Shown here one piece after another: positions 46,144-58,255 of a stretch of DNA of 64,000 bases (position 1 is its first letter; every line of letters begins with the position of its first letter). The position numbers and the translations under genes are program-made. The DNA lies in NCBI RefSeq assembly GCF_004798865.1, contig NW_025335505.1, positions 12,919,564-12,983,563 of the forward strand. The letters are read 5' to 3'. Under the pieces are notes generated by a model. That model was given only the letters and a program-made list of their open reading frames with translations, had not been told where the DNA came from and ran no database searches. This DNA comes from Varanus komodoensis (Eukaryota; Chordata; Lepidosauria; Squamata; Varanidae).

Positions 46144-46327
46144 TACATAGGGGGTAAAGTAAAGGTAAAGGTTTCCCCTTGACGTTACGTCCAGTCATGC
46201 CTGACTCTAGGGGGCGGTGCTCATCTCCGTTTCCGAGCCGAGGGAGCCAGCGTTTGTCCACAGACTGTCTCCGTGGTCATGTGGCCGGCATGACTAAACA
46301 CCGAAGTGCACAGAACACTACATAGGG
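46144..46327 (-). mobile_element. tRNA-derived SINE (CCTTTA-tail family), 5'-truncated, with target-site duplications
   Basis: Body 46153-46318, flanked by a 9-bp duplication TACATAGGG (46144-46152 and 46319-46327). Read on the minus strand it starts mid-body at GTGTTCTGTGCACTTCGG, lacking the tRNA head and first half, and ends in ACCTTTACTTTAC. The duplication at both ends shows that truncation happened during insertion, as expected when LINE machinery stops early. It is little diverged. Confidence 0.88.
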
Positions 46328-46358
46328 TGTGTGTGTGTGTGTGTATAAATATATATAT
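46325..46358. repeat. (GT)n plus (AT)n microsatellite
   Basis: It starts inside the right-hand target-site duplication of the adjacent SINE. The run may have predated insertion or expanded later. Confidence 0.9.
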
Positions 46359-48984
46359 GCAAGTTTATTTCATTGCTGTATTTGCTAAAATGAGAAGGTC
46401 AAAATTTCCGACAGTTACCAGTAAGTCTATCAAAAAAATAAAAAAGGAAAGGGACAGGAAGCTCAACCATAGGTTAAGAGCCTTGCTCAGCTACTTGATG
46501 TAGAAAAGAGTGCTTTGAAGAAGCAAACCCCCCCAAAAAATAAAAAAAAATCACGTTTCCCTTGGTAAGAAGTTTTGTGTGTGCAAAAGTCTGCATAAAG
46601 AATTTGAGGCAAAGGTGACCCCCCCAACATGATTGGTTTAAGTTATAGGATCTTAGCCTAGGCTTAGACTGAGGAAAATTGAGAGGCTGGAAGGACAAAA
46701 AGAAAGATCAAGAAAGAAAACTGCACAGGAAAACTGAGAACTCCTAACAGTAAGATACTGCTTGGAAGAACTTGTAAAATGGAAATACATTAGCCAGATT
46801 TTTTTCTTATTGTATGTGTTTGTATGTGCATATGATTATCATGAAGATATTAAAAAACACTTTCTCTTCAATATTAATGATAATAATACTTGTAAAGTTG
46901 TAGTGATTAAATTTTGTGTTCTTTTTTTTACTAGATTATGCACACCATGCCTAAACATTAAAGTTCAGTGATGGAAGTAGCAGGAAAATCAAATGATGGG
47001 AACCATAATTTGTATAAAACAAATCAATAAAATTTGTACACAGTTTATATAAAATATATTAGCCCAAATTACATGATTTGTACAAATCAGAAGTTGAAAA
47101 CTATGTCATTCTGGCATGTGTAGCAGTAGAAGTATATAGTTTTAGCTTTCAATTTGTGCACATCATTCAACTTGTGCAAATAATTTCCTTAGCATATTTT
47201 TTTAAATGTGCAACATTTGTGCAACATTTTTTAAAATGTGCTACATGAGATCTGTTTAGAGATGAAAAAATCACTAAAAAATCCTGACTTTATCTGTTTC
47301 CAATTACTGGATTGGAACCATGGAAGAAAATCCATTGGGCTAGATTTTCCAGTGTGGGTGCATGGCTTAATTTTAATGACTTTGGATTGCTTACCTATGC
47401 TCAGTGCCCATCACAGATACTATATTCATACCTATTTATGTGGAGTATCTCATAAATGTTTAAAAATTTTAGTCTTTGAGAGTCAGAAATGAGAAGCGTT
47501 TCTTCCCTGGGACATTTGCTGGAGTTGAAGAAGAGGCCATGCATTTAGTGCTGAACTAGGTATATTCCTCCAGTGTAACACTGACAGAAGCCAAGCATTG
47601 TTCACTGCAGCTACTCTCATATCATGTCTAATGACTCATCTAGTATTTCTCAAGGATGAGGTTGGTCTGCAAAGGGAGATATGACCAGTTGCCTTCTGAG
47701 TCAAGGCTTTTCTTATAGTGTCAGAGTCAACTAAATGTTCTGGAATTAAACCATATTTAGCTCGACTCATTGCAATGGAGTTCTTGTTTGCAGAAGCACA
47801 TTGTAAAGTGCCCCAAAGTTCACCACAATCAATACAATTGTGATAATGAAAGAAAAAAAATCATGTTCTCATTATTGGTTGTTTCCTTTATGACAAAGCC
47901 TGGTGGTAAGGCATCCCTTAGCTCTAACTGCACCATTATCGCTTCTAAAATAGGACTTTTTTGTATGGCTTGCCTTTGAGGCAAATTGCAGATATTTCCT
48001 TTGGAGGAGTCACCAGTGCTGGCTATAGCATAATACAGCTGCATAAAACTCTTATTGCAGTGGAAAAGGGGACAAAGAGAATAATTTGTTTTTATAATGG
48101 TTTTTTGTAGAGTACTCCTTGGCTCTGTCAGGAAATGGGCTGTTAGCAAAGCTGCCATCCCACAATGATCTCTGAGTAGAAGGGGGGAAAATACAGGTGA
48201 TAGCGGCATTCATTTCAAAATAGTCAATACCCTTTTCACCTCTTCTTTATGGTATGAGATGTCATAATTTCTAAATGTTTTCCCTCTTATTTTAAAGTTT
48301 ATTTCACAATAAATTGTTCATATGAACCATAGATTTATTCAAAGTGAAAATCTAACCAAGTAGGGAATTATACACTGGAGAAATATTTGTAAGATGCATT
48401 ATAATTCTCCACCAAGGATCTTGTTTTCTCCTGCCCCTTGTCTTGAAACTGAAACAGTAAATGCTTTTGTTCTCCCTTTGGTCATATTCATTCAGTAAAA
48501 TATTGAGGGGTCCAAACAATAAAGTATAGGGTGAGGCTAAGGTTATTGCAACCAAAGGCTATTTCTAGTCAGAATTACAAAGGCCAATAAGATACAGTAA
48601 ATATAGTTTTTGTGCCCAGCAAGGACTCATAATGTCTTAAGAACACTGCTCTTAGATTTCTCACTCTGGACATGTTATATTCTTGCAAAATTTGTTTCTT
48701 CAATTGAGCTCTATGTTTAGTGTTGAATTCCTGTCAAATCTCTATTCTTTTCAAGAAAACAACAGCCCAGCTTTGCTGAGATAACAGTGCTGAGTCGCAG
48801 CAAGGCTAGAGTACTGAGTACATGTTATACGTTATTGGCAAATAACATTTAGGGAAGCCCAGTCAAGTCTGTAAAGGGTTCTTCCTGAAGTTTCAAGAGT
48901 TTGTTGGCCACTGGCAAAGGTGTTCTTATTGCCACCTCCTTCTGCAGCCAGCTTCCTTTATGTACTATCTTTCACGCTACAAAG
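46359..48984. other. No recognised feature
   Basis: About 2.6 kb. It contains short palindromes such as GATTTGTACAAATC near 47077 and AATGTGCAACATTTG-type repeats near 47200-47235. The minus-strand 126-codon frame 47829-48209 has no recognisable motif. Confidence 0.4.
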
Positions 48985-49051
48985 CTGTCCAGGTAAGGAT
49001 TTGTAATCAATTGATATGATTACTGTCCAGGTAAGGATTTGTAATCAATTG
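48985..49051. repeat. Perfect 29-bp direct repeat, period 38
   Basis: The segment starting CTGTCCAGGTAAGGATTTG occurs at 48985-49013 and again, with no difference, at 49023-49051, separated by 9 bp (ATATGATTA). Confidence 0.95.
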
Positions 49052-49424
49052 GTGTAGTGTGACTCAGTCAAGGCCCTGCCTATAGTCCAGCTGTTGATAA
49101 GTCAAATCTTGCAGTTGTTGATGAGCACACTCGGAAACTTCTGGATTCTATAGAATTGCTAACACTGAGTACCAAGGATGATAAATCATGAAATCCTGAC
49201 TGATCTAGCACTACATATGCAAGGTTTCTCAGCTGTCCATGTACCTAAAAATGAAAAAAGGCCATTAAAATGTTTATTATTGAGCTGAGATTAGAAAAGA
49301 AGTATGAAGGCAGACAATTCATCATATATGTCAACAGCATGGTAAAAATAGGTGCTTCAAGGTACAGAAGAGTAGTTCTATGTTAATTAGACAAATAACT
49401 TTTTCAGTAGATCAGTTTAAGAAT
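49052..49424. other. No recognised feature
   Basis: Unidentified sequence between the duplication and a CR1 piece. Confidence 0.4.
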
Positions 49425-49540
49425 GAGGAAGGAAGCACCTAGGGAGCAATTGTGGAATATTCTGAGGGTCTGTTTTTTGACAGGTGGATTAGACAAGAAG
49501 ATCTTTTGAGCCTATCTCAACTCTGTGATCCTCTTAAAAG
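49425..49540 (+). mobile_element. CR1 LINE 3' end, sense, short
   Basis: The end GATCTTTTGAGCCTATCTCA followed by CTCTGTGATCCT matches the CR1 3' terminus (CCTTCCAACTCTGTGATTCT type). The preceding AGGTGGATTAGACAAGAAG fits the usual 3' UTR. No coding part is clear. Confidence 0.65.
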
Positions 49541-50349
49541 ACAACTGCAGTGGAAGACTCTGGGTACAATGGCAGATCTGCTAGGGGAAAGGAGAAGAAC
49601 ACTCAGCAGATTTGAAATGTAACCAGCTTGTCATTTAAGCAGAAAAATGATTGCCCTGGTTAACCTAACACTGGTCATTGCACAGGCTGAGTGAATCCTG
49701 AAAATTATGATGCGACATAGGCCATATATTTTATGGCATCAATTGAAAGCTGAAAGAGTTACGATAAGGTGCCACTGGAAGTCCCTGTATTTTATGTGCT
49801 GGAAAAAGAGCCCATCCACATTATGATGCCAATGAGAGCTGCAATGCCTTTACACTGTAAATGTGAAAGTTCATGTGTACATTATGGTGCAAATAAACAA
49901 CAGGATTTACTGAATGCTGTATTGTGAATAAATCCTTTTATTATGTGCTCATATAGGGCTTACTTCTTGGATTCACTGCTGTAAGCATATATAAATTGTT
50001 GTAGTTGTTCTATTATTATTTATACTAGTAGTAAAAGAAATAGTATTATTCAGTATTCTTCCCATGAATTAAGGTTGCTGGAGACTGTACACAGAAATAC
50101 AAGATACAATTTTAAAATTTGAAAGAAGGGTAAGGAATTTGAATTGATCTGTTAACATAGAGAAGAATCCATAATTTTATTGTCATGCACAGCATGATCA
50201 CATTATGTAAGTGAATCTGTGCTTCCCCCTCTCCTGCCCTCCAGCATGTGTCTTTGCTTGTTTTTGTAAGCCATCTTCATCAGTTTGCTATATAAGCTTC
50301 TTCCCTTATACTCCTACTCCTGGCACACTGAAGGCTGGATTGTTGTACT

Positions 50350-50350
<1 letters not shown>
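49541..50350. other. No recognised feature
   Basis: Unidentified AT-rich sequence. Confidence 0.4.

Positions 50351-50406
<56 letters not shown>
50351..50406. repeat. (CT)n(GT)n compound microsatellite
   Basis: About 22 CT units followed by about five GT units. Confidence 0.95.
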
Positions 50407-50454
50407 TCTAGAGGAGCTGGCAGACAAATTGTCCTGAATATATCATAGGTTTAA

Positions 50455-50620
50455 AATCTGGTAGGTCAGAAGGGGCCAAGAAGGCCATCAAGTCCAACCC
50501 CTTGATAGTGCAGGACACCTTTTACACCATCCCAGTCAGAGAACTGTCTGAATGCCTCTTGAAAGCATCTAGTGTGGAAGAGCACACAACCTCTCTTGGC
50601 AGCTGGTTCCACTGTTGTAC
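50455..50620 (-). mobile_element. CR1 LINE 3' UTR fragment, antisense
   Basis: GGTCAGAAGGGGCCAAGAAG, GTCCAACCCCTTGATAGTG, then GCCTCTTGAAAGCATCTAG and CAGCTGGTTCCACTGTTG follow the order of the antisense CR1 3' end seen at 12120-12280. The octamer end is worn. Confidence 0.75.
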
Positions 50621-51424
50621 TCCTTTTGTGAATAAATGTCACAGATAGGAGGACAAAATTAAAATGGTCTTTGGACCATTAAATTGCTAAATTGTTTATA
50701 ATAATGCATAACCAGGAGTAATTTATGACTAAGAACCTAAAGGACAAATGGTCTGGGCTCACAGTTTGCTGAAAAGGGCAGAATATCTTAAGCAACTGAT
50801 TTTTTCAAAATATTATTCATCCATTCACCCCCCACCATCCATATCCATCCATCCAAATGAACAGGTACAGAGGCTGTTGTTTAAAACAAAATCTAGCAAT
50901 AGCTGGAAATAAGCTCTTGCATAAGAAGAGGGGAAACTATGGACCAAGTAGGTTATTTCAGTGATGCCCTTCTCTTTTAAGAATTATGAACTTGCTTTAC
51001 AGTTTATATTTAGTTCGGAAAATAACATTTGATGAAATGCCATGAATGAGACAAATTTTAAAATCAGTTTAAAATATTAAAATCATTTGCTTTCCTGATT
51101 AAACTCTGGGCATCAGAGTAAATCTTTAACTCTGTGTAGTAGGAATCCTCATCGATACATGGGCAATTACTGAAGAATATGTTATAAAAAGATATCTTAT
51201 AATAAATGCTTGTGGCAACATGCAGCAAATACATAAGGGAAAATTTCTTAATGCATGACAATATTCACATTTATCACTAATTTAAAACTGAGTTCATGCC
51301 TGTTTTCGCACTACAGATGGAACAACATGATTGCTTAGCATGGAATGTCCACAGGAAAATGACCCAATATAACATATAGGGGCCAACGCAGAATCCCAGA
51401 TGAAAATAAGATGCTTATAGCAGT
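50621..51424. other. No recognised feature
   Basis: Unidentified AT-rich sequence. Confidence 0.4.
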
Positions 51425-51800
51425 TAGTTTCTTTATTTAAAGTATTATTATACCACCTGCTGTGTAAAAAACATATCCAGTATACAATGTTGCAAGCCTT
51501 AATATAAAAATATATAATATAAATATATAAAATTAACTAAAACATATTAAAGTCAAAGGCCATCAGCCCTACATGTATTTATTGGACCAGGACTTGAATG
51601 GCCTTTTCTGATTCCAGTGGAACAGAGAAATAGAACTGAGTGTCATAAGTACACTGGTGGGATGATTTTCCACGTTTCCTAAAAACTGTTTACAACGGCT
51701 TTGTATAAACATTGAGTAACTCTGGCATAAAATGGTGCTCTGCGCTCTTCCTTGCACAATTGTCGGAGACTAAAAAACAACCACACAATGTTACTCGTGA
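51425..51800 (-). mobile_element. L2-clade LINE, antisense, internally deleted remnant
   Basis: 51575-51800 matches the antisense of the L2 catalytic region: GAGAAATAGAACTGAGTGTC then ATAAGTAC corresponds to the strand opposite YADDTQLYFS. AAACATTGAGTAACTCTGGC corresponds to the LFNIYM block. 51425-51560 looks like the 3' tail and UTR, so the C-terminal coding part appears to be deleted between them. Assignment of the left half is weaker. Confidence 0.55.
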
Positions 51801-51814
51801 TAGGTGACCCCACA

Positions 51815-52495
51815 AGTAGCAATTTAACATCTGTAAGAGACTCAACATTAAGAAAACTAAGATAATCACATCCAGTCCTGTCACTTCCTGGCAAATAGAA
51901 GGGGAACAAATGGAGGTAGTGACAGATTTTAGTTTCTTGGGCTCCGAGATCACTGCAGATGGTGACTGCAGCAAAGAAATTAAAAACAACAACAGCAGCA
52001 CTTGCTCCTTGGGAAGAAAGCTATGGCAAATCTTGACAGCATACTAACAAGCAGAGATATCACCTTGCTGACAAAACGTTCACATAATCAAAGCTATGGT
52101 TTTCCTGGTTGTAAAGTATGGCTGTAAGAGTTGGACCATAAGGAAGGTTGAGCATCAAAGAATTATGCTTTTGAATTGTGGTGTTGGAGAAGATTCCTGA
52201 AAGTACCTTGGACTGCAAAGAGATCAAACCAGTCAATCCTAAAGGAAATCAACCCTGACTTTTCTCTGGAAAGACAGATACTGAGGCTAAAGCTCAAATA
52301 CTAATTGGAAGGACTAATTGGAAAAGACCCTGGTTCTGGGAATGATTGAAGGTAAAAGGAGAAGGGGATGGCAGAGGATGATGTAGCTGGACGGAGTCAC
52401 TGGTGTGGTAGCCATGGGTTGGGTGGACTCTGGCGTGCTGTGGTCCATGGGGTCGCGGATAGTTGGGCATGATTTTGTGACCAAACAACAACAAA
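51815..52495 (+). mobile_element. BovB (RTE-clade) LINE 3' region, sense
   Basis: The plus strand reads RLNIKKTKIITSSPVTSWQI, then EVVTDFSFLGSEITADGDCS, KEIKNNNSS, SLGKKAMANLDSILTSRDI, ELWCWRRFLKVPWTA and KRSNQSILKEINPDFSLE. It ends with RGWQRMM-like text, the 3' terminus TGGTCCATGGGGTCGCGGAT and a CAACAACAA tail. The frame changes several times. A small CAA/CAG expansion (about 51988-52000) lies in the coding part. It lacks the catalytic domain. It is the opposite-strand sister of 23190-23900. Confidence 0.88.
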
Positions 52496-54161
52496 GACAG
52501 TATGTCCTAGATTCAGCACTTGAAGATGCTGCTATAGAATCCTGTGGTAAATGGAATAAAAAAACTTCTAGGAGGTTGAGCAAGAGTAACAGGTTTGCAT
52601 TCTTCTGCTTCCAATAAAGTTAATCAATTAGGATAACCAAACCTGAATTGGTACCAAAACCAGGTTCTGAATCCAGACTGAAATGAATCTTGAATTCAAT
52701 TTGCAGACTGGCCTATACTGCTATAAATAGAGCCTGCAGTGAGCAAGTTTGGATAAGGTGGTCTGCCAAAAAAGCTGGCCTTAATATTATACTTTCTGTT
52801 GTGGCCACAAGCCATTAGTTCCAATAAAATGTATGGCTCTTAACTTTAGACCCTATAGTACAAGCCTTTAACAATGGCAATATTTAACAATAATGAATCA
52901 TAAATGAGGCAGGCAAATCGTACAGCTCTTTTAGCGCTGCCTATAGCACTAAAGGACTACAGTTGCAAATGGAAACTAGGAAGTAAAGGGGTCATATATT
53001 TATCTAGTCATATACTTATCTATCTACTGAATATAATGTGGTTCATTTGCACTGTATCCTTTCTCAACATGTTACAAGTGGGGACTTCCAGAGTTAGTTA
53101 ATCAGAGTTTCCCATTATATCAAACATGGAAAACTGGCTACAAGGATCAGAACATAAGTAAACTGTGTTTTTCAATCACTGGTTTTTGTAATAGTGTTAT
53201 CCATTGTTTCCAGGTCTGGACATAGCAGGAATCATGGTGTGCCAAGAAAGAGGAGGAAAGAGGCAAAGTGAGGGGGAAATGCAGGCACAAAGCTTGTGCA
53301 AAATGAACAGCTGGGGACATTTAGTGGTCCAGTCTAGTCATCCCTCCAGCCTACTAGATGTATAATGTCCAGAGTGGACTACAAAATTTCCCAAAATGCA
53401 TTTATTCATCTGCAATGCAGGTATCATCTGTAAGTTTTTTGTTTTTAACAGAAAAAATCCATGCTCCATCTGCTTCTCTCTTGCTTTTCCTAGCATGCTA
53501 ATCTCAGTTTTCCACAGAGCGTCTCAGCGTATTGTAAAATGTATCTATAGAATGGTGTTTCTGGTATCCGCTGAATATAACAGTTTTGCACAGAGCACAC
53601 AGTGCATTCTCGGGACAGGTGACATATACATATGGTCAGCATTTAAATAAAACTATAGCATCAGTGTAGTGGGTGCTTTACAACATGACATCAGCGTTTA
53701 CAAAGAGATGAGTGCTTGCCCTGCACAGCTTACAGATTAAAGTTAGATCAGTAGAAGGGAATGCATGGCTGAATTTTAAGATGACATCCAGTCTTCTGGC
53801 CCAACATTGAGCTTTTCCTATGGAAGAGATTGCATGGGGTGGGCATGGAAGGCAGTGGAAGTTGGTTGCAGGATTGGGGTGAGCATGTGCTGTAAACATA
53901 GGAGGCTTCTGATCTTTTGTGAATGCCTTTGACTGAATGTGGAATCTGTAGTGCAGCTTTATCACCATGGGGGAAGCTCTCTGGAGCTCTCTGGAGTGCC
54001 TGCCATGGTGCTGCTGTTGAGGTAGCGACTCTGAAGACCCAGAGTTGGGGACTCTTCTGAGCACCTTGTGTAGAACTCAAGTAAGGTGGCAGTGAATCAG
54101 AGGACCTTCCCTATGGGAAAAATTACAGTTTGCCACTCCTTTCATTTTGCCACCTAAGGTG
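52496..54161. other. No recognised feature
   Basis: About 1.7 kb. It includes a 10-bp tandem AGCTCTCTGG pair near 53978-53997 and overlapping minus-strand frames (53678-54080) without known motifs. Confidence 0.4.
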
Positions 54162-54194
54162 AGGGATTCAACCCACTGCATGGGTTGAATCCCT
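54162..54194. repeat. 14-bp perfect inverted repeat, 5-nt loop
   Basis: AGGGATTCAACCCA (54162-54175) and TGGGTTGAATCCCT (54181-54194) pair perfectly around CTGCA. It is not part of a tRNA or known element. Confidence 0.92.
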
Positions 54195-57100
54195 GTCAAG
54201 AAAAGATTTGTTGATTGTGAATTGTGAGTTCTTTTAAAGCTTCCTAACATTTAGGTTCCCTAATCTTGCAGCCAGAAAAAACAATTTGGAGCAAAAACAC
54301 TGCTTAAGGCTGATTACATTGGTTAATACTTATATAGTAATTGTCAAAGCATTGATTTTTATTGGAAAGGTTTGCTATAGGGAATATACCCATAATTTGT
54401 ATAGTTAGTATATAAGCTTTCAGAAATACGGTCTCTCTAATGAAAGAAGATCCTTCATCATCTCTGCTGGAGCACACTGTTGGATTAATTCCACTTTTAC
54501 AAAGAATTCTTGTGGTTGATCATTAACAACTGTTTTGTTAATAGCTGTGCATTAAAAAGGCAAATTAGGGAAATAAATATCTCAGAACAATAGAAACAAA
54601 TGTGTTTTCAGCATCTTTGCACAATGGAATATCTTTCTAAATTTTATTTTTAGAAGTCAGTGCCAAAAATGTACTTATTATGAAATACAGAAATAAAATG
54701 AATATTATTTAAGGCAACTTTTGTACAGGTTGGAGTTCTATAAGTTAATAATTGCAGTTCCGTGAATAATATTGGTTTATTAGTATAATCATTAAGTCTT
54801 ATTTTAAAATACTATAGAAGAAATTAGCATAGTCTGCAAGTTTTTTTTCTTCAGCAAAATTGGGAAGTTGTTCTTCCTTGCTAAAGTCAGGCTATGCTAA
54901 TGCTGCAATCAAAACAATGACAAAAATTATGCAAATACTCTGCTGTCTCACTCCTAAGTTGGCTGTGGTTCTTAGTATCAAAGGTGAATTCTTGTTCAGC
55001 AGATTTCTTGGAAGGGAGAGCTGCAGTTGGATTGGTGTTTCAGCTAAGGCTGTATTGAACCACCCCTACTCCCAGTTGTGGATATTTGGGTGGAAAGGCC
55101 ATTAATCTTAGTGGCAGCATCAGTGGTTCTTCCTTGCGCTCTGAACATCAGTATCTTTGACGGCAGCAATAAGCTTCCTTTTCCCTTCCCTCCTGTGTCT
55201 TCTGGTGACTTAAATGAAAGTTATTTTGGGCCAGCACCATGTTTGATCACTTCGAGCATGCATGGGATGAGCTCACACTTTTAGTAACCTTGTCTCTGCA
55301 GCAATGGATGGGGTTCTTTCTGGGTGGGTAGACACTTCTACTGCTTTCAATTAAAGCATTTCAAAGGTAACCAGGGTTCATTGAGTCTTCATTGAACCCT
55401 AGTGGCTAAAGTTCTTCTTGATCTTTCCTACTACTGGAGATATAAGAATGTGTATATCCTGTCACTAAAGACTCCAGTCTCTGCAAGCATGAGATGTTTG
55501 TTAGCTGAACCGTACTGAAAGCAGAAGCTGCTTTCCTACTGTGTGCACCTGACCTTGACAAAGTGGAATTATTAGATGAGGAGGAAATTAATTGTTCAGC
55601 TAAGCAAAAACAGTTCGCCCTCCTTGCCTTCTTGGGAAGGAAGGCTGAAATGAAATCATTGAGCAAGAATCACTTCGTGTGTGTCCAGTAAAATATAGGC
55701 AAGCTGGAGTTAACGATTCTCTTCTAGAATGGCCCAAAGGATACTGCATATGAACTGGGAAGTGACAAGCAAGAAATGCTCTATTACAGCCTCAGCTGCC
55801 TCCGTAATGACAGCTCGTCTGCTTTCTTTTTCACTCCCTGCTGTAGGTAATGGCTTACCCATGCAATTACCTTCTTTTGTCTTCACAGAACTGGGGATAA
55901 ATGATTTCAACCTCTTTACAGGGGGCATTAGATACCAAAGTTATTTTTAGGGGAGAAATAAATTCTTTCATGTAAGATGCAAGGGATGTTGCTCCTCAGG
56001 CAGTGGAAGAGCGAGTGGGGTGGGATGGGGAGCTGAAAGTCACATCAAGTCTTTTTAAAAGCTTGGTTCTGATGTTTCTGCTAGAGATCAAAGAGAAGCT
56101 GTGAAAGGCGGGGAAGTGGAGTTTGGAGTAAGCTACTGGTATATACACTATGGTATATGCATCCTTTGAACTCTATTTCGTATTTCATGAAGGTGAGCTG
56201 CATTCCTTCCAAGTTGTCTGATTTCAGAGCTAATCACTTCCTTAAGGAAGTCAGGGATAACCTTAAAAAACAGAACGAACATAACACCTTATCAGGATCT
56301 CACACATGCAGATGTACTCTGGCTTGTCTGTGAGGGGAAAATAATGTGGAAACAGATTGAAAAGATTAATATCTTTGCCACTTTCTATAATAAAATAAGA
56401 TTTTTGTAGTGATTAAAAAGCCCCCTTCAGTCTCAGCTTTTGAAGTTGTACAGTAATGCTTTAAGCCTGATTATACTGCTGTGGTATATTATCTGTCTCT
56501 GCAGCAAACCTGTTGGTTGGTTGGTTGGTTTCCTTTTTACATTTGTTTCCTTTGTCCACACCTCCTTCATCCATTCTACAGATGCTGGAATACAAATTCA
56601 AACCTCATTTTGCTGCTGTTCCTTTTCCACAACACCCAAACAACCATCACTCTGTCTGTATACATGCCCAAATTGAAATTAGATAAGAGAAGAATTTAAC
56701 ATCAAATCCATATGCTATATAAATATTCCTAGCCTCAAAGGATGACATAGCTCTCTGTATCACTCACTTTCTAATCTCTTGAGGAGAGGAAAAAATACAG
56801 ACATACAGTGCAGGAACAGGACTTGCGTACTCATCAGTGTACACAATGCACTGGTGAGATTGCTTGTAAAACTCCCCAACAAATGGTATTGATCTCCATT
56901 ATAGTGCATTCTTACCGCTTCTGCAGTCATCTACACAGGCATCTATCCAGGCAGACAGCTTCAGAAGCAGATGCTGGACAGGGGCAAAGTGACGATGCAA
57001 CATGGTGGAATGCAAGATTGTATCTTTATATTATTGGTCTGTCTTTCATCTAGCTATCTCAACTAGGGTGAATATTTGAAAAGCACAGAGCCAAATTCAT

Positions 57101-58048
57101 ATTTTCCCCATTGACAAAAGTGTGAATTCGCAAAATGCACATTTTAAAAGTGCACATTTTCCTTACAAAACCATTTTCAACATTGTCACGAGATCAAGGA
57201 TGTGTCAACTTGGCCTAAAAATGCATCCACATTCTGTTTGGGGATGCAATGACAGGGTAATGAAGCACAATTCTTGTCCCTCCACAGTGCTTAGTACTAA
57301 TTAGTTTTTCCTGTCCCCACCTTCCCTCCAACAGAAGAATCCATCAGCAGGAGGGATCAAAAAGGGAGATAACAAGTGAGGCTGGGCAATCGGATCAATG
57401 GATATGCAAGTGTGTGAATTTGTGGATTGGGGCCCTGGCTACATGGTACTTTGCATGCAGATTTTGCCATCTAGTCCAGTACAATGCTTCCAATGTGGGT
57501 CATTCTGATGCTTCTAGGAAGCCTACAAGCAGTAGATGAAAGCAATAGCGGTCACCTGTCATTTGCCCCAAATAATGGATATTTAGCAGATAGAAACTTA
57601 CAATCTTCTCAGAATCCAGATTTCTTTCAGATTTTGGGGTTTAAAATTGTCTGACCTTGTTTTCAAAGTGTAATGGACTGCACATTAGTAATCCTCTCTT
57701 GTTCTGATTTCTGTTTTCAGACTTTGTACTATAGAACATGACTCATGAGCAATTTCTATAGATTTTAGTTTCCCCTACATCAGTGAAGTGTGTGTGCAAA
57801 ATATCCTCATGATTATGGGTGAAGGAGAAAAAAGAAAATGTTCTCCCACTTTTTCACACCATTACAAGTCACTGCCATGCTCTCTGCTTTGTCCCTCTGT
57901 TCTAAACTTAGAAATCTGAAATGCTTCAGATCTTCTCCTTAGGGTAGATAATGTAATACAATTATACATCTGCTTCCATTTCAGCTCCATGATATCCCTT
58001 TGTTGTGCTAGGTTGACCAGAAGTGTGCACAATGCTCCATATATGGTT

Positions 58049-58049
<1 letters not shown>
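54195..58049. other. Mostly unrecognised sequence
   Basis: Nearly 3.9 kb. It contains a (GTTG)n run at 56512-56530 and an AAAATGCACATTTT / AAAGTGCACATTTT repeat near 57135-57160. The section 55560-55920 is non-repetitive with balanced composition and is a weak candidate for conserved non-coding DNA. No gene is called. Confidence 0.4.
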
Positions 58050-58100
<51 letters not shown>

Positions 58101-58255
58101 ATTTTTATACTGCCCATAGCCAAGGCTCTCTAGGCAGTTGACAGCAATAATCACAGAATCATACACTCAAGTCACCCATCCCAATTCTGACCAGGCCCGA
58201 CCCTGCTTAGCTTCCAAGATTAGGCAGGATCAGGCACTTCAGGCTACATGCCTTA
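58050..58255 (-). mobile_element. 5S-rRNA-derived SINE with L2-type tail, antisense
   Basis: On the minus strand, 58255-58171 is plainly 5S rRNA-like: AGCCTGAA, CTTGGAAGCTAAGCAGGGTC, GGGCCTGGTCAG and GGGATGGGTGAC. These correspond to the 5S box A, intermediate element and box C, that is, the type 1 RNA polymerase III promoter. A short body (58170-58141) leads to TGTCAACTGCCTAGAGAGCC and GGGCAGTATAAAAATG, an L2-type stem-loop tail. It ends in a (TAA)n run at 58099-58050. The order is 5S head, body, LINE tail, simple-repeat tail, as in SINE3-class elements. It is not a functional 5S gene: the 5' bases are diverged and no 5S terminator follows. Confidence 0.85.

Noticed and set aside
54162-54194. 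Rho-independent terminator or tRNA arm
   Set aside because: Eukaryotic context, no T-run after the stem and no adjacent gene.
58171-58255. Functional 5S rRNA gene
   Set aside because: The 5' third is diverged, the copy leads into a LINE tail instead of a terminator, and it is single.
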